The translations under genes were made by a program, and so were the position numbers. The notes beneath the pieces are model-generated. The model was not told the origin of the DNA, ran no database searches, and saw nothing but the letters and a program-made list of their open reading frames with translations. DNA of 64,000 nucleotides from an uncultured Flavobacteriaceae bacterium (GTDB lineage Bacteria; Bacteroidota; Bacteroidia; Flavobacteriales; Flavobacteriaceae), in assembly GCA_947500525.1 (NCBI GenBank), contig CANMSH010000002.1:558001-622000 (forward strand). The letters are read 5' to 3'. Numbering within the stretch: position 1 is the stretch's first letter; every line of letters starts with the position of its first letter. This document shows positions 34,688 through 41,187 of this stretch, piece by piece.

Positions 34688-35497
34688 TTATCCTTCAATC
34701 AAATGCTCAACTATTAATTTATTCAACTTTTTTTCATTCTCTAAATTAGACCTATTGTCGAATATAATTTCAGTAAAATTGTGGATTTTATTATTGAGTT
34801 CTTCTTTAAAATCTAATGTCTGAACTCCCGAAATTGCGATGGCAATATAAATCGTATTGAAATTATATAAAGTAATATGAAATGTTTCAAACTTGATATC
34901 TTCTAAATCTTGTCCTTCTTTTGAAAAGGCATCTTCGGCAAAAGACTTAATTGCTGTTAACATGCCCGAAACCATATCCTTGTTAGCGATGTTTTCTGTT
35001 GAACGATTTCCTAAAAGAATACCCGAATTTTTTTCTATGATGAAAATTTCTTCTAAAACTGGCTTAAATGCATCTTGCAATGCAGCGTCCCCTTCATTTA
35101 CTCCACTGACTTTTCTTTTAAAGTAATCTTTAAAAGAAAATGTACGTTTTACACTTTTATTTATATTATCAGAAAGCTTCTTGATTTCAACGACTATTGC
35201 CTTTTTAATCAATTTTCCAATTATGGGATATAAAGCATCTACTACTTCGTCTTGTGAATCTCTAATCTGGGTTTTTATGGTATCTGTAATTACTTCACCA
35301 AATTCTACCGGAAAATTCTCCCGTAACTCATTTAGTTTCGCATCTATCAAAGGATCTACACGTGACGCGACTTTTTCGCGCATGACAATTTCTTCACTTA
35401 GCGCATTGAACTTCTCTCTATCATCTTCTAGAAGCAATTCTCTAAGTAACTCAAAACGATTCTCTTTTTTTAAATTATCTTGAGGTGAATTCTTCAT
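34688..35497 (-). CDS. GTPase-associated protein with longin/roadblock-like C-terminal domain
   Basis: The 269-residue protein has a helical N-terminal region with IRDSQDEVVDALYPIIGKLI (about 88-107), a segment I recall from OmpA-type proteins of cyanobacteria and Bacteroidota. The C-terminal domain (about 160-250: EIFIIEKNSGILLG, MVSGMLTAIKSFAEDAF, IYIAIAISG) has the strand-helix pattern of longin/roadblock GTPase partners. It would be the MglB-like regulator of the adjacent GTPase. There is no membrane segment or OmpA peptidoglycan domain. Confidence 0.65.
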   Translation of the reverse strand: MKNSPQDNLKKENRFELLRELLLEDDREKFNALSEEIVMREKVASRVDPLIDAKLNELRENFPVEFGEVITDTIKTQIRDSQDEVVDALYPIIGKLIKKAIVVEIKKLSDNINKSVKRTFSFKDYFKRKVSGVNEGDAALQDAFKPVLEEIFIIEKNSGILLGNRSTENIANKDMVSGMLTAIKSFAEDAFSKEGQDLEDIKFETFHITLYNFNTIYIAIAISGVQTLDFKEELNNKIHNFTEIIFDNRSNLENEKKLNKLIVEHLIEG

Positions 35498-35854
35498 TTA
35501 TCCCTGTAACATCGCAGCTATTTTCTCTAAAGCTTTTCCTAATTTTTTCCTGTCAGCCTTCGTTTCCTCTAGTCGAGCTATTTTTTTATCAAAGCTTTCA
35601 GCCATTTTACGAACATCTTCGTTCGATTTTTGAAGCGCATCAATTTTACTTTCTAATCGAGAAGCTAAATCTATAAGATCCTTATTCGTACTTTCTTTGA
35701 GCGCAGAAATTTGATTAGAAACCTCAGTAAAGTCCCTATCATATTGTTGTATATTCTCTCCAAAGATTAAATCTCTTACGGCCGCTAACCTATTATCCGC
35801 AGTCGAATTGGAAGTCACATTGTTCGTCGTCTTTTTGTTATTCTGTTTAGCCAT
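35498..35854 (-). CDS. Coiled-coil protein, first gene of the GTPase cluster
   Basis: This 118-residue protein has a polar N-terminus and then a long heptad-type coiled coil (about 40-115: VSNQISALKEST, LASRLESKIDALQKS, KKIARLEETKADRKK). It abuts the longin-like gene with no gap. It may scaffold the GTPase system. No enzymatic motif is visible. Confidence 0.7.
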   Translation of the reverse strand: MAKQNNKKTTNNVTSNSTADNRLAAVRDLIFGENIQQYDRDFTEVSNQISALKESTNKDLIDLASRLESKIDALQKSNEDVRKMAESFDKKIARLEETKADRKKLGKALEKIAAMLQG

Positions 35855-36272
35855 CTTAAAATATTTGTAGGTTTTCTTTTGTACTCTAATAACGCAAAAT
35901 CTCTCTTTTAGTATTCATTTCGTATTATAAAGTCCTCTTGAAGATAAATGTTATCAACACTTTATTAACAAATATAAATAAAAAAAGTAATGTATTACTT
36001 AAACTGATATAACTTACTTTATAAGAAGTCTTTGCATGCTGCTTTTTTTAAAAACAACGTACAATCATTCTTTCTATTTTTTATTTACAATAAAGTACTT
36101 TTTTAACCATCAAATAGAAATGCCAAAAAACTTTAAATTTATGTATCTCATTTTATCAAAAATTGTATATTTGCCATCCTTAAAAGGAAAATAAAACACA
36201 CGTTCATTTAAAATTTATTTATTGTTTCGATGTATTTGTAAACATGAATAAAAATATACTAATTCAAATATT
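35855..36272. other. Intergenic region upstream of the GTPase cluster and tRNA-Arg
   Basis: No gene is seen in these 418 bases. The right part holds the tRNA-Arg promoter box. A single TCGTATTAT near 35920 resembles one unit of the phased arrays, but no second unit is in phase, so I do not call an array here. Confidence 0.6.
36166..36173 (+). promoter_or_regulatory. -7 box of tRNA-Arg
   Basis: TATATTTG fits TAnnTTTG and is followed by GCCATCCTTAAAAGG. It lies 99 nt before the tRNA. Confidence 0.55.
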
Positions 36273-36346
36273 GGTCGCGTAGCTCAGCTGGATAGAGCAT
36301 CTGCCTTCTAAGCAGACGGTCATAGGTTCGAATCCTATCGCGATCA
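36273..36346 (+). tRNA. tRNA-Arg (anticodon TCT)
   Basis: The acceptor stem GGTCGCG pairs with CGCGATC (one G-T pair), with discriminator A. The anticodon loop CTTCTAA gives TCT, and the D arm AGCTCAGCTGGATAGAGC and T loop GTTCGAATC are standard. Confidence 0.97.
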
Positions 36347-36355
36347 CAGATATAT

Positions 36356-36386
36356 AACCTCAAAGACTTGTGCTTTGAGGTTTTCT
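36356..36386 (+). terminator. tRNA-Arg terminator
   Basis: AACCTCAAAG and CTTTGAGGTT form a 10-bp stem with a 7-nt loop, ending in T. Confidence 0.85.
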
Positions 36387-36420
36387 GTTTTTAGAAAGTT
36401 AGTAAAACGTATTTCATAAA

Positions 36421-36450
36421 AAAAATCTAAAGTAATTACTTTAGATTTTT
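36421..36450. terminator. Palindromic terminator of the ECF sigma gene
   Basis: A perfect 15-bp inverted repeat (AAAAATCTAAAGTAA with its complement) with A- and T-rich ends lies just behind the minus-strand sigma stop. It can work in both directions. Confidence 0.75.
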
Positions 36451-36481
36451 TGGTTTGTTTAGCGATTTATATCTTGACAGA

Positions 36482-37066
36482 TTATCTTGTTAAAATCATA
36501 TTATTTTCATTTATGATTTTTCTCATATTTATAATTGCATAGCGCATTCTACCTAATGAAGTATTAATACTGGTTCCTGTGTTTTCTGCTATTTCCTTAA
36601 AGCTCATGTCTCTGTATATACGCATGGTGAGTACTTCTTTTTGTTCTTTTGGTAACTTCTCCATTACTTTACGTACATCATTATGTATTTGATCTTTTAT
36701 GGTTTTCTTTTCAACATTCAACGATGCATCACTAATGACAGAGAAAATATCGAATTCGTCTGTATTTTTGAATATTGGTTTTCGACTTGCTTTTCGAAAA
36801 TGATCCATCACTAAATTGTGAGCAATTCGCATCGCCCAAGAGACAAATTTTCCTTGTTCATTATACCTCCCCGCTTTTAGCGTATTAATGATTTTAATAA
36901 ATGTATCCTGAAAGATATCTTCGGTAATTTCTCGATCGAGAACTTTAGAATAAATTAAACTGTAAATTCTTTGTTTGTGGCGTTGAATTAAAATTTCTAA
37001 TGACTTTTCATTACCGTTAATGTAATTGGCGACTAAGACGTTGTCGTCTAATTTTTGATTTTGCAT
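36482..37066 (-). CDS. ECF-type RNA polymerase sigma factor, under array B
   Basis: The 194-residue protein has region 2 (ITEDIFQDTFIKIINTLKAG) and region 4 (YRDMSFKEIAENTGTSINTS). No anti-sigma gene is next to it; terminators bracket it. Its promoter carries three 21-bp-phased repeats like those near the LytTR operon, so it may pass that signal on. It and the sigma at 43226 are the two candidates for reading the YAGGA/TTGT promoter family nearby. Confidence 0.93.
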   Translation of the reverse strand: MQNQKLDDNVLVANYINGNEKSLEILIQRHKQRIYSLIYSKVLDREITEDIFQDTFIKIINTLKAGRYNEQGKFVSWAMRIAHNLVMDHFRKASRKPIFKNTDEFDIFSVISDASLNVEKKTIKDQIHNDVRKVMEKLPKEQKEVLTMRIYRDMSFKEIAENTGTSINTSLGRMRYAIINMRKIINENNMILTR

Positions 37067-37116
37067 AATTCCCTTATTTTATTTGATTAATGACTAGTTT
37101 TCCAACTAATACACTA

Positions 37117-37124
37117 CAAAACTA
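37117..37124 (-). promoter_or_regulatory. -7 box of the ECF sigma gene (array B promoter)
   Basis: It reads TAGTTTTG in the minus direction and lies 29 nt from array B. The leader to the ATG is about 45 nt. Confidence 0.6.
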
Positions 37125-37153
37125 TACTTCTTATTCGCTGAAAAGCTTGTTTT

Positions 37154-37204
37154 TCGGTGAGACCGCCGAAAGTATCGATGAATGGAAATCTTTTATCGTT
37201 TATA
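37154..37204 (-). promoter_or_regulatory. Array B: three 21-bp-phased repeats before the ECF sigma gene
   Basis: TCGGTGAGA, TCGATGAAT and TCGTTTATA start at 37154, 37175 and 37196. The central unit is identical to two units of array A, more than 8 kb away. Confidence 0.72.
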
Positions 37205-37228
37205 AGAAAATAAGGTGTTATTCAACAA

Positions 37229-37249
37229 AAGAACCTCACATTTTAGCGA
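37229..37249 (-). terminator. Weak terminator of DUF2911 paralogue 2
   Basis: ACCTC and GAGGT pair around an 11-nt loop, extendable by two weak pairs. The minus strand then reads TCTTTTGTT. Confidence 0.4.
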
Positions 37250-37308
37250 GGTCTTAGACAAATTAATTCAAATAACTATTTTTAAACTTATGAGGTATTT
37301 CTTTCTTT

Positions 37309-37890
37309 TTATATATTCGCGTATTGCTTTTGACCGGTAAAATCTAACTGAATTTTTGCTCTAGTAACGCCCCATCCAAACATCATTGCTATTTTATTCG
37401 TTGCAATTTTTCTAAACCCTATAGAAAAAGTTGGTACCTTTTCGGCTCTTTCAACTGGAACTATTACCCTAGCAACGTCGAATATCGAGTTATATTGATC
37501 TACATCGAGAACGTCAGTATTGTTGCTTAAAATTATTTCCCACTGATCCTTATTGGGGATTGTAAAAATTGCATAGGTTCCGGCCGCAACTAACTTATTG
37601 CCAAACATCACATCTTTGTATAATTTAATTTCAGTTGCTTCATTTGCTCCCGTAATCCATAGTTGATTATAGGGAACCTTTGCACCAAAAATTTCAGTAT
37701 TTTGATTATGAGAAGGTCGACCATATAACACTTTCACTAAAGGTTTTGCTACTTTAGACGCTCTATAATAGGTAATATCATGAGGCGCTTCATCTAACTT
37801 TTTAAACTCTTGCCCGCTAGAAGATAAGGTATAGAGTATTGCTGCAACTAGAATAATTAATAATCTTACATCAAATGATTTTTTCATCAT
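37309..37890 (-). CDS. DUF2911 family exported protein (paralogue 2)
   Basis: This protein of about 193 residues has signal peptide LYTLSSSGQ and the family core (VKVLYGRPSHN, LWITGANEATEIKLY, QYNSIFDVARV). The frame is open from 37926, but the adjacent Met codons at 37890/37887 give a normal signal peptide and leave the ECF-type promoter (37917-37946) upstream, so I start there. Function unknown. Confidence 0.88.
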   Translation of the reverse strand: MMKKSFDVRLLIILVAAILYTLSSSGQEFKKLDEAPHDITYYRASKVAKPLVKVLYGRPSHNQNTEIFGAKVPYNQLWITGANEATEIKLYKDVMFGNKLVAAGTYAIFTIPNKDQWEIILSNNTDVLDVDQYNSIFDVARVIVPVERAEKVPTFSIGFRKIATNKIAMMFGWGVTRAKIQLDFTGQKQYANI

Positions 37891-37916
37891 TTTATCTTTA
37901 ATTCGTTTTCCTTTAT

Positions 37917-37946
37917 TATAAAACAATCGATCACTTAAAATTCCTA
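37917..37946 (-). promoter_or_regulatory. ECF-type promoter motif, copy 8 (DUF2911 paralogue 2)
   Basis: In the minus direction it reads TAGGAA, 14 nt, TTGTTTTATA. It is weaker than the other copies (A after GGA) but keeps the exact spacing. Confidence 0.5.
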
Positions 37947-37969
37947 CAACTATATAACCGGATACTAAA

Positions 37970-37999
37970 AATGCCCAAACTATTTAAAGTTTGAGCATT
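37970..37999 (-). terminator. Terminator of DUF2911 paralogue 3
   Basis: AATGCCCAAACT and AGTTTGAGCATT pair with one mismatch. The minus strand ends with a short T-run. Confidence 0.65.
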
Positions 38000-38025
38000 C
38001 TCTTCTTCCCTTTTTATTTAGCGCA

Positions 38026-38634
38026 TTAATCCATTACTTTTTTCGTAACAGTTGCTTCATAAGTTGAAGCATACAACTCTTTTGTTTTAAATCCTAATGG
38101 TACATTTACTCTAGTTGCTCCCCATCCTAATGTCATCGTAACTTCATTTTTTGTTTGTTTTCTAAAGGTAATTGCAAATGTTTCAATGTCTTCCCCTTTA
38201 CGTACTGGTACTTTCATTCTAGCTACATCAAACATAGCATCATATTGAAAAGCTCCCATCACATCAGTATTACTACTTATAATTACTTCCCATTCGTCTT
38301 TGTTAGGAATTGTATACAGTACATACGCTCCTGGCTCAATCACTTTATCTCCAAATACCACCTTATCATAGAATTTAATTTCCGTGGCTTCATTGGCACC
38401 CGTTCTCCATAATTGATTAAAAGGAACCTCAGTTCCAAAAACTTCTTTATTTCCATTATGTGATGGTCTTCCGTAAACAGCCTTCACTAAGGGTTGTGTA
38501 ATTCTACTTTCTCTATAATATGAGATATCATGTGGTACTTTATCTACTTTCACAGATCCTTGTGCAAACGCAGGTACACTAGTTATGATACTTAAGGCTA
38601 GTACGATTGTATATTGGTTGATTAATTTTTTCAT
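38026..38634 (-). CDS. DUF2911 family exported protein (paralogue 3)
   Basis: The 202-residue protein has signal peptide SVPAFAQ and the family core (VKAVYGRPSHN, LWRTGANEATEIKF, GAYVLYTIPNKDEWEVIISS, FQYDAMFDVARM). It is closer to paralogue 1 than to paralogue 2 in several segments, yet shares the ECF-type promoter class with paralogue 2. Function unknown. Confidence 0.9.
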   Translation of the reverse strand: MKKLINQYTIVLALSIITSVPAFAQGSVKVDKVPHDISYYRESRITQPLVKAVYGRPSHNGNKEVFGTEVPFNQLWRTGANEATEIKFYDKVVFGDKVIEPGAYVLYTIPNKDEWEVIISSNTDVMGAFQYDAMFDVARMKVPVRKGEDIETFAITFRKQTKNEVTMTLGWGATRVNVPLGFKTKELYASTYEATVTKKVMD

Positions 38635-38668
38635 TTGGCTATTTTTTTAAACTACTTTCTCTTTCATA

Positions 38669-38698
38669 ATAAAGACAACCATCTATTTAAAAATCCTG
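38669..38698 (-). promoter_or_regulatory. ECF-type promoter motif, copy 7 (DUF2911 paralogue 3)
   Basis: It reads CAGGAT, 14 nt, TTGTCTTTAT in the minus direction, after a T-rich stretch, 35 nt before the ATG. The rest of 38699-38886 is AT-rich with no gene. Confidence 0.7.
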
Positions 38699-38886
38699 AA
38701 AAAAAAATGAACTTTTTTTAAAATAAACCTTAAGTTACTGATAATCAATATTATAAACTATAATTTATTTTAAATATTTACCATTCATCTATCTCCTTTT
38801 TATAAAGAACTTTAAAAACATCTCTTTACAGATCAACCTTATCGTAATACTTTATACCTCTAAAATATTCTATATAGTCCAAAATA

Positions 38887-38919
38887 AAAACACCCCAACC
38901 ATGGTGGTTGAGGTGTTTT
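38887..38919 (-). terminator. Terminator of triplicated gene, unit 1
   Basis: AAAACACC, C, CAACCA pairs with TGGTTG, A, GGTGTTTT around TGG. One C-A mismatch breaks an otherwise full stem. Confidence 0.85.
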
Positions 38920-38975
38920 AAACTCCCCTTTATGCTATTAATTGTTTAAATCCAATTTACAATTGCATGCTGTTT

Positions 38976-39377
38976 TTAGTTGTTCATTGCAACACTCTCT
39001 TCAGACGATGAAGATGCTAATTCGCGCGCTGCTGATATCTTTATTCTAGATGTAATTACAAAATTCGAAGTATACAAACGAATGTTATAATTTCCTGCTG
39101 CTACTTTTGACTTTGCTATCTTACATGTAGTACTATCATTAGACGCCGTATAGATAGGCTCATTTGTTTGTGCATCTAATATTTGATATTTATAAAAAGC
39201 GTCAGCAGCTTCTAATTTAACGTTCTCATCATTACTATTGTCATAAACAGTCAAAGCTACAGTTCCATCTGGAGCCATTGTTACATATTTTAAACGTTTT
39301 GTTTCTGATTGGTTGGTTTGTGCAAAAGCTGCAAAACTTAAAAGGAATACTAGGATTGTGATAGTTAATTTTTTCAT
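38976..39377 (-). CDS. Small secreted protein, tandem copy 1
   Basis: The 133-residue protein has a signal peptide ending AAFAQ. A beta-rich domain follows (VALTVYDNSNDENVKL, YKYQILDAQTNEPIY, GNYNIRLYTSNFVITSRIKI), resembling Ig-like or sorting-type sandwiches of Bacteroidota secreted proteins, with a Ser/Glu-rich tail. It is one of three nearly identical genes at about 753-bp intervals, each with its own promoter motif and terminator. The function is unknown; high dosage seems favoured. Confidence 0.85.
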   Translation of the reverse strand: MKKLTITILVFLLSFAAFAQTNQSETKRLKYVTMAPDGTVALTVYDNSNDENVKLEAADAFYKYQILDAQTNEPIYTASNDSTTCKIAKSKVAAGNYNIRLYTSNFVITSRIKISAARELASSSSEESVAMNN

Positions 39378-39419
39378 GGCAATTTTTTTTGGATTATTGT
39401 AATTTCTTTCTCTTTCACT

Positions 39420-39449
39420 ATAAAGACAACTACACTTTTAAAACTCCTG
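39420..39449 (-). promoter_or_regulatory. ECF-type promoter motif, copy 6 (tandem copy 1)
   Basis: It reads CAGGAG, 14 nt, TTGTCTTTAT in the minus direction, 43 nt before the ATG. Confidence 0.75.
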
Positions 39450-39641
39450 AAAAAAAAGAGCTTTTTTTTGAGAAATTCATAAAATATGGATTATCAATAA
39501 TCATAAAACCCCATACATAACTGTATATTCCAAATAAAATTGCCAATTATATAAAATAATATGTCTTTATACCTCTTGATTAATACATTACTCTAGATAT
39601 ATACCATAGTATCAAAGTCACTATTTAAATTTCGATAATAA

Positions 39642-39674
39642 AAAATACCTCAACCATGGTGGTTGAGGTATTTT
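39642..39674 (-). terminator. Terminator of triplicated gene, unit 2
   Basis: The stem keeps full pairing although the base pair C-G of units 1 and 3 is T-A here (TACC with GGTA). This is a compensatory change between the copies. Confidence 0.88.
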
Positions 39675-39729
39675 AAACTCCCCTTTTGCTATTAATTGTT
39701 TTAATCCAATTTACAATTGCATGCTATTT

Positions 39730-40131
39730 TTAGTTGTTCATTGCAACACTCTCTTCAGACAATGAAGATGCTAATTCGCGTGATGCTGATATCTTTATTC
39801 TTGATGTGATTACAAAATTAGAAGTATACAAACGAATATTATAATTTCCTGCTGCTACTTTTGACTTTGCTATCTTACAAGTAGTACTATCATTAGACGC
39901 TGTGTAGACAGGCTCATTTGTTTGTGCATCTAATATTTGATATTTATAAAAAGCGTCAGCAGCTTCTAATTTAACGTTCTCATCATTACTATTATCGTAA
40001 ACAGTTAAAGCTACAGTTCCATCTGGAGCCATTGTCACATATTTTAAACGTTTTGTTTCTGATTGGTTAGTTTGTGCAAAAGTTGCAAAACTTAAAAGGA
40101 ATACTACGATTGTTATAGCTAATTTTTTCAT
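39730..40131 (-). CDS. Small secreted protein, tandem copy 2
   Basis: This 133-residue copy is the most diverged of the three, with differences in the signal peptide (AITIVV, ATFAQ) and V for I before YTASN, but the same mature domain. It lies 353 nt from each neighbour with its own promoter motif and terminator. It has no sign of decay. Confidence 0.85.
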   Translation of the reverse strand: MKKLAITIVVFLLSFATFAQTNQSETKRLKYVTMAPDGTVALTVYDNSNDENVKLEAADAFYKYQILDAQTNEPVYTASNDSTTCKIAKSKVAAGNYNIRLYTSNFVITSRIKISASRELASSLSEESVAMNN

Positions 40132-40173
40132 GGCAATTTTTTTTGGATTATTGTAATTTCTTTCTCTTTCACT

Positions 40174-40203
40174 ATAAAGACAACTATACTTTTAAATCTC
40201 CTG
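40174..40203 (-). promoter_or_regulatory. ECF-type promoter motif, copy 5 (tandem copy 2)
   Basis: It reads CAGGAG, 14 nt, TTGTCTTTAT in the minus direction, 43 nt before the ATG. Confidence 0.75.
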
Positions 40204-40393
40204 AAAAAAATAGCTTTTTTTGAGAAATTCATAAAATATGGATTATCAATAATCATAAAACCCCATACATAACTGTATAATTCAAAAAAAATTGCCAATC
40301 ATATAAAACAATATGTCTTTATAGATCTTCATCAATAAATTACCTTAGGTGTATATTATCGTATCAAAGTCACTATTTAAATTTCTATAATAA

Positions 40394-40426
40394 AAAACAC
40401 CTCAACCATGGTGGTTGAGGTGTTTT
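40394..40426 (-). terminator. Terminator of triplicated gene, unit 3
   Basis: AAAACACCTCAACCA pairs fully with TGGTTGAGGTGTTTT around TGG. Confidence 0.9.
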
Positions 40427-40482
40427 AAACTCCCCTTTATGCTATTAATTGTTTTAATCCAATTTACAATTGCATGCTATTT

Positions 40483-40884
40483 TTAGTTGTTCATTGCAAC
40501 ACTCTCTTCAGACAATGAAGATGCTAATTCTCGCGCTGCTGATATCTTTATTCTAGATGTGATTACAAAATTAGAAGTATACAAACGAATATTATAATTT
40601 CCGGCCGCTACTTTTGACTTTGCTATTTTACATGTAGTACTATTATTAGATCCTGTATAGATAGGCTCATTTGTTTGTGCATCTAATATTTGATATTTAT
40701 AAAAAGCGTCAGCAGCTTCTAATTTAACGTTCTCATCATTACTATTATCGTAAACAGTCAAAGCTACAGTTCCATCTGGAGCCATTGTCACATATTTTAA
40801 ACGTTTTGTTTCTGATTGGTTAGTTTGTGCAAAAGCTGCAAAACTTAAAAGGAATACTAGGATTGTGATAGTTAATTTTTTCAT
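40483..40884 (-). CDS. Small secreted protein, tandem copy 3
   Basis: The 133-residue copy has a signal peptide identical to copy 1 and two differences in the middle (YTGSNNS for YTASNDS). It is the promoter-distal end of the array on the + map, followed by unrelated sequence. Function unknown. Confidence 0.85.
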   Translation of the reverse strand: MKKLTITILVFLLSFAAFAQTNQSETKRLKYVTMAPDGTVALTVYDNSNDENVKLEAADAFYKYQILDAQTNEPIYTGSNNSTTCKIAKSKVAAGNYNIRLYTSNFVITSRIKISAARELASSLSEESVAMNN

Positions 40885-40926
40885 GGCAATTTTTTTTGGA
40901 TTATTGTAATTTCTTTCTCTTTCACC

Positions 40927-40956
40927 ATAAAGACAACTACACTTTTAAATCTCCTG
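40927..40956 (-). promoter_or_regulatory. ECF-type promoter motif, copy 4 (tandem copy 3)
   Basis: It reads CAGGAG, 14 nt, TTGTCTTTAT in the minus direction, 43 nt before the ATG. The 170 bases beyond it hold no gene. Confidence 0.75.
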
Positions 40957-41127
40957 AAAAAAAATAGTTTTTTTTGATAAAATTACATAATACGATAAAT
41001 ATCAGATATTTAAAATTAGTTTTCATGTTTGATGTCGGGACCAATCAATGAGACTCAACGAAGCTCATAACATGTTCACTCTATCTAGAACCATCGTCAA
41101 AACAGCATCTTTGAATTATAGTTAACA

Positions 41128-41164
41128 TAAAAAAACTCCATTCACAAAAAATTGAATGGAGTTT
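41128..41164 (-). terminator. Terminator of the FN3 lipoprotein gene
   Basis: AAACTCCATTCA and TGAATGGAGTTT pair around an 8-nt loop. The A-run at 41129-41135 gives the minus-strand T-run. Confidence 0.88.
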
Positions 41165-41187
41165 AGAAATATTATCGTTAATTCAAG

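Larger units (their letters stand above)
38976..40956 (-). repeat. Tandem triplication of a 753-bp gene unit
   Basis: Gene starts lie 754 and 753 bp apart, and the similarity covers promoter, gene and terminator. Protein copies differ at only a few positions (for example I/V and A/G near residue 78-81). The intergenic sequence upstream of unit 3 leaves the repeat after its promoter. Confidence 0.9.

Noticed and set aside
34688-35497. OmpA-family envelope protein
   Set aside because: Related N-terminal segments occur in OmpA-type proteins, but no signal peptide, membrane segment or peptidoglycan-binding domain is present here. The C-terminus has longin-like pattern.
35892-35949. A further phased array upstream of the GTPase cluster
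   Set aside because: Single TCG- and ACG-type units occur, but no two strong units are 21 bp apart and no TAnnTTTG box lies at 29-30 nt.
38887-40956. CRISPR-like periodicity from regularly repeated blocks
   Set aside because: The 753-bp period consists of whole genes with promoters and terminators. There are no short repeats with unique spacers and no cas genes.
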